Positions 41,941 to 50,564 are shown, counted from the first letter of the stretch. The stretch is DNA of 64,000 nt from Pseudoprevotella muciniphila (GCF_003265305.2 NZ_CP033459.1:1984001-2048000), one strand, 5' to 3'. Program-made: numbers and translations. The notes: a model not told the origin generated them from the letters alone.

Positions 41941-42933
41941 TTATTTTTTGCTTACCGCCCCGAGGTGGTAGATAATGGTCTGGGCATTGATGCCCGGGCG
42001 CACTTCCTCGAGTTTGTCGGCAATCGCCTTGACGTCTGCTTCGCTGCATTCCCATACGCGCACTTCCTGTCCGGGCACGATGTGGATGTCGTAGTCGGCA
42101 GTCATTGCGCCGTGGAGTGTACGCGCCTGTATCACCTGGTAGAGCGTGTCGCCACTGATTCGCGCGTAAATGGTGGAGTCCGATAAGTTCTCATCGTAAA
42201 GGATACCCTTAAAATCTTTGCCGCTGAAGAGCAGTTGCCACCGGTAGTTCGGATAGGCGGCGCAGAGTGGCAGGTCGTAGTTGCGCAGGTGCTTGAGGAA
42301 AGGCTCTACGTCGCGCATGTCGAGGATGGGGTTGTGATCGGAACGCACTTTCAGGTTGCCCGTGTTGTAAACCATCAGCACACCGTAGTCGGCAGGTGGT
42401 GGTGCCTGCTGCAACTGGTGTAGGCGTATGGTTACGCTCATGCCCCAGCCAAAAGCCTTCAGGCGGGTGCGGATGTCCTCGAGCAAGGCGAAATAGGTAT
42501 CGCGCGAACGCGGTGTCCAGTCGCAGTCAATCTGTACCTCGCTCACATTGGGCACATGCTCACTGTCCGTCATCTTCTTCACCCTGGTCGCGATTTTCTC
42601 GCCAAGCGATGCGGTGTCGGCATGCAGGCACTCTTCGGTGATAAAAACCGTGGGAATGACCTTTATGCCGGCGGGTATGCTGTCCCTGAACTGCAATGTG
42701 CCTACAGGCATTGCCCTGCCGTCAAGCAGAGCCACGTCGAAGAACTTTACGTACATCTTCCCCACCTCGTGCTGGCGGAGATAAGCCCTCTCCGTGCTGT
42801 CGAGCGCAAGTTGTGTCTGCCAATAGTACACACTGGGGCATGGTTCAGGCACATTGCCAATTTCCTTACGGCAACCCGTGGTAATGGTGCAGAAAATAAA
42901 TAGAGAGAGGAGTATGTAATAATGTCTCTTCAT
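41941..42933 (-). CDS. Lipoprotein with possible TIM-barrel domain, function unknown
   Basis: A 330-residue lipoprotein; signal peptide MKRHYYILLSLFIFCTITTGC with lipid-modified Cys21. The body alternates strand-helix: GKMYVKFFDVAL, IKVIPTVFITEECL, VSEVQIDCDWTPRSRDTYFALLEDIRTRLKA, MSVTIRLHQL, YGVLMVYNTGNL and LPLCAAYPNYRWQLLF. Such successive strands followed by helices, with Asp/Trp at a strand end (QIDCDW), resemble glycoside-hydrolase-like TIM barrels. No catalytic Glu pair can be assigned. It precedes the 711-residue helical protein and probably forms a two-gene operon with it. Export is secure; fold is inference. Confidence 0.8.
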   Translation of the reverse strand: MKRHYYILLSLFIFCTITTGCRKEIGNVPEPCPSVYYWQTQLALDSTERAYLRQHEVGKMYVKFFDVALLDGRAMPVGTLQFRDSIPAGIKVIPTVFITEECLHADTASLGEKIATRVKKMTDSEHVPNVSEVQIDCDWTPRSRDTYFALLEDIRTRLKAFGWGMSVTIRLHQLQQAPPPADYGVLMVYNTGNLKVRSDHNPILDMRDVEPFLKHLRNYDLPLCAAYPNYRWQLLFSGKDFKGILYDENLSDSTIYARISGDTLYQVIQARTLHGAMTADYDIHIVPGQEVRVWECSEADVKAIADKLEEVRPGINAQTIIYHLGAVSKK

Positions 42934-42952
42934 AAAGGGTCGTTTTCAAAAG

Positions 42953-42960
42953 CAAAGATA
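42953..42960 (-). promoter_or_regulatory. Predicted -7 box for the lipoprotein/helical-repeat pair
   Basis: TATCTTTG on the minus strand, 19 bases before the ATG at 42933. Confidence 0.6.
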
Positions 42961-43023
42961 GTGCTTCCCGAAAAATAATTTCGTTTTCCTAAAAAAGTTT
43001 TTGAATAATAAACATTATTACAT

Positions 43024-43060
43024 CAAAAAAAAGCGGACCGACACTGTTGCCGGTCCGTTA
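43024..43060 (-). terminator. Rho-independent terminator after the modular exported protein gene
   Basis: On the minus strand ACGGACCG and CGGTCCGC form a stem around GCAACAGTGT, followed by eight T. Confidence 0.88.
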
Positions 43061-43082
43061 GAGTTGATGGTAGAGGGTTTCC

Positions 43083-45587
43083 TTATTTCAGGATAACCTT
43101 CTTGCCGTTTACGATGTAGATACCCTTTGTTGGGTTGGCCACGCGGCGACCCTGGAGGTCGAAGATGACGTTCTTGCCAACAGTAGTTTCTGTCTGTACC
43201 TTTTCGATGTCGGTAGGAATGCCGTCGCTCTTAACAGCGATGTCCTTGATTTCCCATGTGCCTGCAGCAGAAGTAGTGCTGGTGTAGAGGAAACCGATAA
43301 CAATCTTCTTGCCACCATAGACAGAGAGGTCAACAGTCTGTTTCTCGAATGCAGAGAAACTCTTACCATCGGCTATTTCAGGATAAGTGATGCTGACTTG
43401 ATTCCACTTGTCTTCTTTCAGGCTTGGAGCGGCTGACGTGCCGTCGACAGTCTTAATCCACAAGGTGGCTTCTTCTGCCACATTGCCGAAGTGCTTGCTG
43501 ATGCACTGTGAGAACACGAGGCGTGTGGGCTGACCTGCCGGAATCTCAATAACAGGAGTTTCGAGACGGCTCTGGGTAGCGTGATTGGTCTTGTTGATAT
43601 ACGCAGTGGCTTTTGCGCCGTATTGTGTGTCGAATGACCATACATATATGGATTCGTCAACGCTGATGTTGTTGACAGTAAGTGTGTTTTCGCTGCTTGT
43701 GCAAGCCTCTGAATAGAGGGTAGTGTTGTCTGGATCAGGATCTACGTTGCCGCCACCTTCGGAAGCGTCATATACGCTGATACCTTTCACTTCCCATGTA
43801 CCGGCTTTGGTTTCTGTACTGATATAACGGAAGGAGATTTGAATCTTGCTACCTACGAAGTCTTCGAGGCTGATAGTGTCGTTCACGAATGTCCAACTTG
43901 TGGGATATGCACCGATAGGCATCTGTACCCAGTCGCTGTATTCACCACCGTCGGCTGTGCGTACCCAGATGGTTGCTTCGTTCTGAATGGTGCCGAAGAA
44001 CTTACCTGCGTGCTGGTATGCGAGAACGGGGAGTTCTGCAGTGCCGAGGTCGATGATGGGCGAAAGAATTTCGCTTTCGGCAGCATAGTTCGTGCTGTTG
44101 GCATAAGCAGTAGCCTTCATACCATATTTGCTGTCGAATACCCAAACATTTTCAACGGCTTCAGGGCGAGTGATGTTGTGGATGGCGAATTGACCTATGC
44201 CTTCTGCCATGCTTTCTTCGTATGGCAGCGATACTTCGCCAACTTGAGGTTCATCATCGTCGGGATTAACCGGGTCGGGGTCGGTCGTTGCGTCCTTGTC
44301 AATAACACTTACATTCTTCACTTCCCATGTGCAAGCACCGTTAGGGGTACTGGTGTAACGGAAAGCGAGTTGAATGTTCATGCCGGCATACTGTATGAGG
44401 CTGATGGTGTCGCTGACGAAAGCCCATGAGTTGCCATCAGGAAGAGTGTTGATTGTGAGGGGTGACCATTCTGTGGCGCCCGTGGGTTCAACGATGCAAA
44501 TCAGAACACTCACTTCGTCGGGGAGGGAAGTGAAGAATTTGGCGGTATGGTCGAAAGTCAGGATGGGATCCTTGGCGCCTGCAAGCGAAATGACAGGCGA
44601 AACAATCTGACTGACTGCTTCGTAGTTCACTTGATTCTTGAAAGCACTTGCCTTCATGTAGCCGCGAGACTTGTCTGCCGTCCAAACGTATGTCAGAGAG
44701 TCGTGCATAGAGATGTTCTCGATGGTAAAGGTTCCAATGCCGTTGCCGAATGTCTCCGTGAAAGGCAGTGACTGAATTTCTGTAGAAGGATCAGTACCGG
44801 GATCAGTACCTGGGTCGGTGGAGGTGGAGTCAGCCTTGATGTTGTACGTTTGCGAAGCAATACCGCTGGCATTTCCTGCAACATCGTATGCAACCGCCTT
44901 AACTGTTACTGAACCCACTGTTGTCAGAGTGAACGGCTCCTCATAGAGCGTGCTTTGGTTGGTGGGATCGTTACCGTCGGTGGTGTAGTAGATGGTTGTC
45001 GTGCTGTCGCCCTTGATAGTTACCGTAACCTGACCGGTTTTGGTGCCACCATTGGGAGAAATCACAGGAATCTGAACATTCACCACGTCGGTCTGCGTGT
45101 TGTTGTCAGCGTCTTGCAGCGTTACCTCAATGACTGTAATCTGAGATGTACCTGTACCGGAGAAAGTAACGCTTGTGGCATTGCCGCTCCATTCTTTACC
45201 GGTGAGCGTGGCAGGGTTCGCACTGGCATTCAAGTTGCGTGCCGTAAACTTGATTTTGGTAAGCGCCTTGCCGCTTGGGGCGGTAATGTACAGTTCTCCG
45301 CCTTTGTAGAAACGGAGTTCGCAAACACCGGTGCCGTTGTTCTTGTTGTAGTACCACCAAAGACGGGCAGGATTGTTTGCACCAGCCTTGCTGGATGTGA
45401 TCTTAACGCCGTCCTGCGAAAGAATGACAGCGCCGTCTGTCTGGTCACCACGCGTACCATCATAACTTGTGCCCATCCGCATGGTGTCGGTTATCGCCGT
45501 GATGTCGAACGTAACCGTCTGTGCGTTGACCGTAATGCCACATAATGCTATGGCCAACACAGCAAGAAAAGTGTAGAATTTCTTCAT
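43083..45587 (-). CDS. Exported modular protein with chitobiase-C-like domain, three tandem repeats and sorting-type tail
   Basis: An 834-residue exported protein. The start is ATG 45587 (MKKFYTFLAVLAIALCGITVNAQ), preceded by a good -7 box; the frame is open further upstream but lacks a signal peptide there. Order: N-terminal beta-sandwich (about 24-160), chitobiase/hexosaminidase C-terminal-like domain (about 174-250, IYYTTDGNDPTNQSTLYEEP), a TDPGTDPGTDPST linker, three tandem 'cleaved adhesin'-like repeats (about 273-430, 453-600, 620-780), and the tail FDLQGRRVANPTKG followed by IYIVNGKKVILK. Each repeat has the scheme YVW...GMKATAY...SPIIDL...FRYxSTxxxGxWEVKxxSV. Probably an outer-surface adhesin or binding protein; ligand unknown. 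Confidence 0.88.
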   Translation of the reverse strand: MKKFYTFLAVLAIALCGITVNAQTVTFDITAITDTMRMGTSYDGTRGDQTDGAVILSQDGVKITSSKAGANNPARLWWYYNKNNGTGVCELRFYKGGELYITAPSGKALTKIKFTARNLNASANPATLTGKEWSGNATSVTFSGTGTSQITVIEVTLQDADNNTQTDVVNVQIPVISPNGGTKTGQVTVTIKGDSTTTIYYTTDGNDPTNQSTLYEEPFTLTTVGSVTVKAVAYDVAGNASGIASQTYNIKADSTSTDPGTDPGTDPSTEIQSLPFTETFGNGIGTFTIENISMHDSLTYVWTADKSRGYMKASAFKNQVNYEAVSQIVSPVISLAGAKDPILTFDHTAKFFTSLPDEVSVLICIVEPTGATEWSPLTINTLPDGNSWAFVSDTISLIQYAGMNIQLAFRYTSTPNGACTWEVKNVSVIDKDATTDPDPVNPDDDEPQVGEVSLPYEESMAEGIGQFAIHNITRPEAVENVWVFDSKYGMKATAYANSTNYAAESEILSPIIDLGTAELPVLAYQHAGKFFGTIQNEATIWVRTADGGEYSDWVQMPIGAYPTSWTFVNDTISLEDFVGSKIQISFRYISTETKAGTWEVKGISVYDASEGGGNVDPDPDNTTLYSEACTSSENTLTVNNISVDESIYVWSFDTQYGAKATAYINKTNHATQSRLETPVIEIPAGQPTRLVFSQCISKHFGNVAEEATLWIKTVDGTSAAPSLKEDKWNQVSITYPEIADGKSFSAFEKQTVDLSVYGGKKIVIGFLYTSTTSAAGTWEIKDIAVKSDGIPTDIEKVQTETTVGKNVIFDLQGRRVANPTKGIYIVNGKKVILK

Positions 45588-45625
45588 AATGTTTGGTTTA
45601 TAAATATTAAGATGTTTCGTGTTTG

Positions 45626-45633
45626 CAAAATTA
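45626..45633 (-). promoter_or_regulatory. Predicted -7 box for the modular exported protein
   Basis: TAATTTTG on the minus strand, 38 bases before the ATG at 45587. Confidence 0.6.
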
Positions 45634-45741
45634 TAAAATATAATTTTCACGGCTAAATTTATTGAATTCTTTTTTTGAAAAAATACAAGGCATGGATACA
45701 GTGAAGTATTGAAAAAACCCGACAATACCGATAAGTTTTCG

Positions 45742-45749
45742 TAAATTTG
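45742..45749 (+). promoter_or_regulatory. Predicted -7 box for the methyltransferase gene
   Basis: TAAATTTG, 15 bases before the ATG at 45765. Confidence 0.6.
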
Positions 45750-45764
45750 CAAAAATCTTCGGCG

Positions 45765-46940
45765 ATGACAAATAGTGATACATTACGCCTGATAGCAACC
45801 CACATCAGCGATGATGTGGCACAACTTGCGTTGCAACTGCAAGGGCATCCCGATGCTGAGTTTATCCTTCGGCAGGTGGAGGGGCGGCAGGTGATGGCAA
45901 GGAAAGTGCCGCCATGGGCGAAGGTGGACGACATTCATTATCCGCGCAGAATATCGCTCGAACAATGCAGCGGCGAGTCGGCGGCGAGATATAAGGCGGA
46001 CCTCGCCCGCCGCTTGCTGCCCGGGGGTGGAACCTTTGCCGACATTACCGGCGGGCTTGGCGTGGATTTCTCCTTTATCGCCAAGCATTTCCAGCGTGCC
46101 GTCTATGTGGAGCGTCAGGCTGAACTCTGCGAACTGGCGCGTCATAATTTCCCGTTGTTAGGTTTGCCTGATGCAGAGGTGGTGAATGACGATGGGGTGG
46201 AAGTACTCACGAAGATGGACCAGGTGGACCTTCTCTTCGTTGACCCTGCCCGGCGCGACGGACAGGGCAGAAAAGTGGTGATGCTCAGCGATTGTGAACC
46301 GAATGTGGTGGAACTCAACCGACTGCTTCTGTCGAAAGCGCGTTTTACCATCCTGAAACTCTCACCCATGCTCGACATTCACGCTGCCCTGCAACAGTTG
46401 GAAGGCGTCTGCGAAGTACATGTTGTGGCAGAGCGCAACGAATGCAAAGACCTGCTCCTCGTGATGAACAGAAGCGGGAGGCAAGCGCCCGTCGTCTTCT
46501 GCCACGATGAGAATGTGGACATTCAGTTCTTCTGCGAAGAAGAGAAAAACATACAGCCGGAATATGCCGACAGCGTGGAAACCTATCTCTATGAGCCGGG
46601 TGTAACTCTACTCAAGGCAGCGGCATACAACCTGCCCTGCCAACGCTACGGTGTGAAAAAACTCCACCCCAACAGCCATCTCTATACCTCGCAGGAACTC
46701 GTACCCGACTTCCCGGGCAGGACATTCCGGGTGGTGGAGCAGCACGATTACAAGAAAAAACAAATCAGCAACCTCAGTGGCAGTAAAGCCAACCTCGCAG
46801 TAAGAAATTTTCCAGACAGTGTAGCACAACTCCGTAAACGACTGAAAATCAAAGATGGAGGTGAGGAATATTGGTTTGCTACAACATTAAAACAGGGCGA
46901 AAAAGTGATTGTGCGAACAAAAAAAGCAAAAAAACTGTAA
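45765..46940 (+). CDS. Class I SAM-dependent methyltransferase with THUMP-like C-terminal domain
   Basis: A 391-residue cytoplasmic protein starting MTNSDTLRLIATHISDD. Residues about 90-180 form the SAM-binding core: FADITGGLGVDFSFIAKHF (motif I), VYVERQAELCELA (motif II) and LLFVDPARRDGQGRK (about 153-167, motif IV with DPARR). The C-terminal quarter (LKDGG-like basic region) matches the THUMP-like end of Bacteroidetes homologues. RNA is the likely substrate by family resemblance, but neither base nor site can be stated. It ends 37 bases before the ECF sigma gene. Confidence 0.85.
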   Translation: MTNSDTLRLIATHISDDVAQLALQLQGHPDAEFILRQVEGRQVMARKVPPWAKVDDIHYPRRISLEQCSGESAARYKADLARRLLPGGGTFADITGGLGVDFSFIAKHFQRAVYVERQAELCELARHNFPLLGLPDAEVVNDDGVEVLTKMDQVDLLFVDPARRDGQGRKVVMLSDCEPNVVELNRLLLSKARFTILKLSPMLDIHAALQQLEGVCEVHVVAERNECKDLLLVMNRSGRQAPVVFCHDENVDIQFFCEEEKNIQPEYADSVETYLYEPGVTLLKAAAYNLPCQRYGVKKLHPNSHLYTSQELVPDFPGRTFRVVEQHDYKKKQISNLSGSKANLAVRNFPDSVAQLRKRLKIKDGGEEYWFATTLKQGEKVIVRTKKAKKL

Positions 46941-46977
46941 CTTTTCATAAACTAATCCGTCTTCTAAATAGAGAGCG

Positions 46978-47490
46978 ATGAACAAACCGGATTTCAAAAA
47001 CGATTTGATGCCGCTGAAAGACATGCTCTTTCGGCTCGCAATGCGCATCACTCTCGACCGCGCAGAGGCGGAGGACGTTACAGAAGATACACTCATCAGA
47101 GTGTGGAACAAACGAGACGAGTGGAGCAAAATTAAATCGGTCGAGGCATACGCAATGACCATCTGCAGAAACCTCGCTCTCGACCGAAGCCAAAAACGAG
47201 AAGCGATGAATGTGTCGCTCGAAGAGCACGACAACGAAGCACCCGACAATGACGACGGACCGCACGAAAAAATGGTCAGAAGCGAAAGACTCAGATGGGT
47301 GCACAAATTCTTCCAGGAACTCCCGGAAAAGCAGCGAACAGTGATGCAACTGAGAGACATAGAAGAAAAAAACATCAAAGAAACAGCCGAAATAATCGGC
47401 ATCAGCGAACAAGACGTTAAAGTAACACTCTTCAGAGCAAGACAAACCATCCGCAACAAATTGCAGAAATTAGAAAATTATGGACTATAA
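46978..47490 (+). CDS. ECF-family RNA polymerase sigma factor
   Basis: A 170-residue extracytoplasmic-function sigma factor. Region 2 is DMLFRLAMRITLDRAEAEDVTEDTLIRVWNK (about 15-45) and region 4 is LPEKQRTVMQLRDIEEKNIKETAEIIGISEQDVKVTLFRARQ (about 115-156). An acidic linker (EEHDNEAPDNDDG) separates them. It overlaps the following gene by 11 bases, the usual arrangement for a sigma factor and its anti-sigma factor. No separate -7 box was seen, so it may read through from the methyltransferase gene. Confidence 0.94.
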   Translation: MNKPDFKNDLMPLKDMLFRLAMRITLDRAEAEDVTEDTLIRVWNKRDEWSKIKSVEAYAMTICRNLALDRSQKREAMNVSLEEHDNEAPDNDDGPHEKMVRSERLRWVHKFFQELPEKQRTVMQLRDIEEKNIKETAEIIGISEQDVKVTLFRARQTIRNKLQKLENYGL

Positions 47491-48004
47491 ATATATCGAA
47501 CAACTGCTAAACCGCTATTGGGAATGCGAAACAACCATGGAGGAAGAAAACATTCTCCGCGCATTCTTCAAGCAGCAAAACCTGCCCGAACACTTCGAGC
47601 AGTATAAGCCGCTGTTCGATTACGAAAGCGAACAGGCGAACCTCACCACTTCTGAGGGCTTCGAAGAACGTGTGCTCCGGAAAATACAGCAAGAAGGCAA
47701 CGAAAAGGGCGAAACGAAGAAAAAACGTACCGCCTTTATCAGCCTGCGACCACTCTACAACGCTGTGGCAATGGTAGCAATAGTATGTATGGTGGCGCTC
47801 GCTGCACAGCACACCTTCTCCAACCAGCAGGAAGAGGAATGGGATACCACCAGCACTCCGGAAATGTCCTACAAAGAGTCGTTCACCGACCCACAAGTGG
47901 CAAGAAGCGAACTCAGGGACATGCTCAAGACAATGAGTTCCACATTCAGCGATACACAGTCGCCCGACTCGGTGGAAAACAAAGAGGAAGTCATCAACGA
48001 CTAA
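47480..48004 (+). CDS. Membrane-anchored anti-sigma factor (probable)
   Basis: A 174-residue protein with one membrane helix (about 95-112, AVAMVAIVCMVALAA). The acidic cytoplasmic N-terminal part begins MDYKYIEQLLNRYWECETTMEEE, a helix pattern shared by many Bacteroidetes anti-sigma-type proteins, and about 60 residues lie outside. The start overlaps the sigma gene by 11 bases. It presumably holds the sigma factor at the membrane; the assignment rests on context and topology, because no zinc-binding (ZAS) motif is present. Confidence 0.8.
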   Translation: MDYKYIEQLLNRYWECETTMEEENILRAFFKQQNLPEHFEQYKPLFDYESEQANLTTSEGFEERVLRKIQQEGNEKGETKKKRTAFISLRPLYNAVAMVAIVCMVALAAQHTFSNQQEEEWDTTSTPEMSYKESFTDPQVARSELRDMLKTMSSTFSDTQSPDSVENKEEVIND

Positions 48005-48010
48005 ACAATT

Positions 48011-48493
48011 ATGAGAAGGCTATTCCTCATCATAGCAGTCATCATGATTCTGGTGCCCACCATGGCGCAGAAAAACCATCGCAATGCTGAACCCGACTTC
48101 GCAGCGTACTTCATGAATGCCTATCAGGATGAAGAGTTTGAGGTAACAAACATCGGTCCGAAAATGATAGCCGACATCATCGACGATTGCGAAAACAGGA
48201 ACGAAGCGGAAGTGAAAGCCAACCTCGAAAAACTCAACAGCGTGAGGATGGTCGTCACAGACAAAAAGGCAAAAACGCATTTCGACAATGCAGTGAGACT
48301 TGCCGACAAAAACAAAAAACGATATAAACTGCACAGGACAGGAAAGAACAGCAGGTTCTACATCCACCAGCGAAACGGAGTCATCATGGAGTTCTTCATG
48401 ATAGCAACAGAAGGAAAAGGGTTCGTCATCATGGACTTTACAGGAAAAATGACAGAACAAACCGTCAACTGGATGTGCAACAGAAATTACTGA
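48011..48493 (+). CDS. Exported DUF4252-like protein
   Basis: A 160-residue exported protein; signal peptide MRRLFLIIAVIMILVPTMAQ. The body (FAAYFMNAYQDEEFEVTNIG ... GVIMEFFMIATEGKGFVIMDFTGKM) matches the pattern of DUF4252 proteins, which often form the third gene of Bacteroidetes sigma/anti-sigma operons. It starts seven bases after the anti-sigma gene. It may be the regulon's output or a periplasmic signal; unknown. Confidence 0.8.
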   Translation: MRRLFLIIAVIMILVPTMAQKNHRNAEPDFAAYFMNAYQDEEFEVTNIGPKMIADIIDDCENRNEAEVKANLEKLNSVRMVVTDKKAKTHFDNAVRLADKNKKRYKLHRTGKNSRFYIHQRNGVIMEFFMIATEGKGFVIMDFTGKMTEQTVNWMCNRNY

Positions 48494-48667
48494 AAACAAT
48501 CATAAGCCAAAACAATCAATAAACAATTACAATCAATCACAAGTAAAACAATTAAAAACTACTGACTTTTTTTGAAGGGAACGACATCAATTGCCTTTAA
48601 AACAACAGAATCCGACAGGGTTCAGTTCTCTCAAAAAAACAAAACCAAAACGGAAATTCCGATAAAG

Positions 48668-48698
48668 AGAGGAGGATAGAAAGTCTTCCTCTTTTTGT
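48668..48698 (+). terminator. Rho-independent terminator of the sigma operon
   Basis: GAGGAGGA pairs with TCTTCCTC (one G-T) around TAGAAAG, followed by TTTTTG. It lies about 175 bases after the stop at 48493; the bases between are A-rich with nothing else evident. Confidence 0.65.
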
Positions 48699-48779
48699 TT
48701 TGTATGCGACAAAACATCAAAGCATTTCAGCACCACTTCCTTTTCAACAGAATTAGGATAACAGAAGGAATGTCTTTAC

Positions 48780-48959
48780 TCAACTTTCTGAAGTTCTCGC
48801 TACGCTCGGAGTTAATGCTTTTTGAAGTTATCGCTTCGCTCGAAGTTAACGACGTAACCTTATGCTGATGTCTTTTTTCTTTCTTCATTTGTTATTTATC
48901 GGTTCAACGTTTCGTCGTTAACTTCTTTAACTTCGCTAACTTCGTTAACTTCAAGCAAA
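48780..48959 (+). repeat. GAAGTTAAC-unit intergenic element, copy C
   Basis: A 180-bp member of the family seen at 6251 and 12793. Its left end TCAACTTTCTGAAGTT and right end AACTTCAAGCAAA are the reverse complement of copy A's ends. The internal core (CGACGTAACCTTATGCTGATG ... TTATTTATCGGTTCAACGT) runs in the same direction as copy A's core, so core and termini are inverted relative to each other. The TTTGCTTG end faces the PP2C gene and stops 30 bases before its -7 box. Confidence 0.85.
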
Positions 48960-48989
48960 TGACACTTGTGAAACTTGAAATTTCTTTAT

Positions 48990-48997
48990 TACTTTTG
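48990..48997 (+). promoter_or_regulatory. Predicted -7 box for the PP2C gene
   Basis: TACTTTTG, 11 bases before ATG 49009 and 20 before ATG 49018. The short leader slightly favours the second ATG. Confidence 0.6.
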
Positions 48998-49008
48998 CAT
49001 AGAAAAAA

Positions 49009-49713
49009 ATGACGATAATGAAACAGATAGAATATACATCATTTTCAGAGTGTGGTGGTCGTAAGAATAATGAGGACTACTGTCAGGTGGTTGCAAATCC
49101 GGATGATGAGCGCTACCTCTTTGTTGTGTGCGACGGCATGGGCGGACATGAAAATGGTGAAATAGCGAGCCAGTTGATTTCTACAACAATTTGCGACTAT
49201 TGGCGTTCGCATTCTGCCGGTTCAGAGACCGACATGATTTTGAAAGAGGCTTTCAGAAAGGCATCAGAAGCATTAGATGCTAAAACAGAAGAACTTGATT
49301 ATGTCATGATGGGAACAACAATGGTGCTTGCGGCGATAGTTGGCAATCAACTGACCATTGCACATTGCGGCGATAGCCGTTGCTATTTGCTACGTCCGAA
49401 TGAAGGAGTGGTCTATGAGACAACGGATCATGTTCAAAATTCAGGAGGGAGAAACTTAATCACCCGTTGTTTTTTCTCCTTTCATCGCAGACATGCAGAA
49501 GTGGACATACGTCATTTCGAATTTCAGATAGGCGACAGGCTGTTCCTTTGCACTGACGGCGTGAGTTCCTATGTCAATCCTGACATTCTCAGAGAAAGCC
49601 TGATGGAAAACAAGTCAACAGAGGAACTGGCAGACATCGTAAAATTGCTGTGTGAACAATCGTATTCGCCGGATAATTACAGTGGGATACTTTGCAAGTT
49701 CGGGATGCAATAA
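49009..49713 (+). CDS. PP2C-type serine/threonine phosphatase
   Basis: A 234-residue soluble PPM/PP2C phosphatase that removes phosphate from Ser/Thr in a metal-dependent reaction. All metal-site motifs are present: RKNNEDYC (18-25), CDGMGGHENGE (41-51), GTTMVLAAI (102-110), HCGDSRCYLL (119-128) and CTDGVSSYV (181-189, Asp183). No membrane or sensory domain. ATG 49018 (MKQIEYTSF) is an alternative start. The gene faces a VWA-domain gene across a shared terminator. PP2C plus VWA is two thirds of the TerY-P triad; no Ser/Thr kinase is present in the window. Confidence 0.93.
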   Translation: MTIMKQIEYTSFSECGGRKNNEDYCQVVANPDDERYLFVVCDGMGGHENGEIASQLISTTICDYWRSHSAGSETDMILKEAFRKASEALDAKTEELDYVMMGTTMVLAAIVGNQLTIAHCGDSRCYLLRPNEGVVYETTDHVQNSGGRNLITRCFFSFHRRHAEVDIRHFEFQIGDRLFLCTDGVSSYVNPDILRESLMENKSTEELADIVKLLCEQSYSPDNYSGILCKFGMQ

Positions 49714-49717
49714 TTCT

Positions 49718-49757
49718 AAAAAGGAGTACCTCATTAAAGAGAAACTCCTTTTTTTAT
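49718..49757. terminator. Shared terminator between PP2C and VWA genes
   Basis: AAAAAGGAGT and ACTCCTTTTT pair across a loop of about 15 bases, followed by T-rich sequence on both strands. Confidence 0.7.
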
Positions 49758-49779
49758 TTGCACAAAATTGTATGCTGCT

Positions 49780-50433
49780 TTATTTTTCCTCGTCTTCTCT
49801 AAAGAAAGACCCTGGAGCCATCTCCATGTTGCAAGATACAAGACCATTAAAACGCATGCGGCTTTTGCGTTCACAACGAAACATTTCCTCTGTGCCTTCA
49901 ACGTCCTGACAGAATTCCAAATGTTCATCGATGGCGAAGGAGTGAGCCATGGTCTCCACGTCGAGGTTGTCGGTGCCGATGAGCGTGAAGGTCCAGTTCT
50001 GTTTCTTCAGTTTCTCAATCATAGTACGTATCATCTTCAGCGTCCATTCATGCGAGCAGTTCTCTTCGCCGTCAGTAATGACAGTGACCAATACGTTGTC
50101 GTCTTCTGACACCTGCGCATTGACCTTCGAAATGCCCAAACCCATGGCATCATAAAGAGGTGTGCCACCACCAGGGTTGTAAGCATTCCAACTAAGGTCT
50201 TGTGTTTTTTCTGCAGGTGTGTTGTCATAGTGCCAGGTGGTATGGCCGGAATCGAAGGTAACGAGGGTGACGCGTTGTTCCTGATTGGGGAACTTCTCGC
50301 TCATCTGGCGGATGGTCTGTAAGGTCTCGTTCATGCCAGTAAACGCCTGTTTGCGGATGATACTCATAGAACCGCTCTCATCAACGATAATCAGGTTGAA
50401 TACTCGCTTTGTTTTTTCTTCTTTTGTTTTCAT
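49780..50433 (-). CDS. VWA-domain protein (TerY-like)
   Basis: A 217-residue soluble protein that is essentially one von Willebrand A domain. The MIDAS metal site is complete: DESGSM (18-23), the Thr in GGGTPLYDA (Thr91) and Asp in VITDGEEN (Asp121). No signal peptide or membrane helix. Small cytoplasmic VWA proteins of this type include TerY, which works with a PP2C phosphatase and a kinase; here a PP2C gene is convergent next door. The region upstream (50434-50564) is A/T-rich, with no clear box on the minus strand. Confidence 0.88.
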   Translation of the reverse strand: MKTKEEKTKRVFNLIIVDESGSMSIIRKQAFTGMNETLQTIRQMSEKFPNQEQRVTLVTFDSGHTTWHYDNTPAEKTQDLSWNAYNPGGGTPLYDAMGLGISKVNAQVSEDDNVLVTVITDGEENCSHEWTLKMIRTMIEKLKKQNWTFTLIGTDNLDVETMAHSFAIDEHLEFCQDVEGTEEMFRCERKSRMRFNGLVSCNMEMAPGSFFREDEEK

Positions 50434-50564
50434 TGTGTTAATATTTTAATAGGTTAATAGATGGGTGTGATAATTGCCTTTTTATTTCTTTGAAGAAGAT
50501 TTTCAGAAAAAATTAAGCAGTGAGGAACATTTTTTTTGTAATTTCACGCAAAATTTTTTATCAA

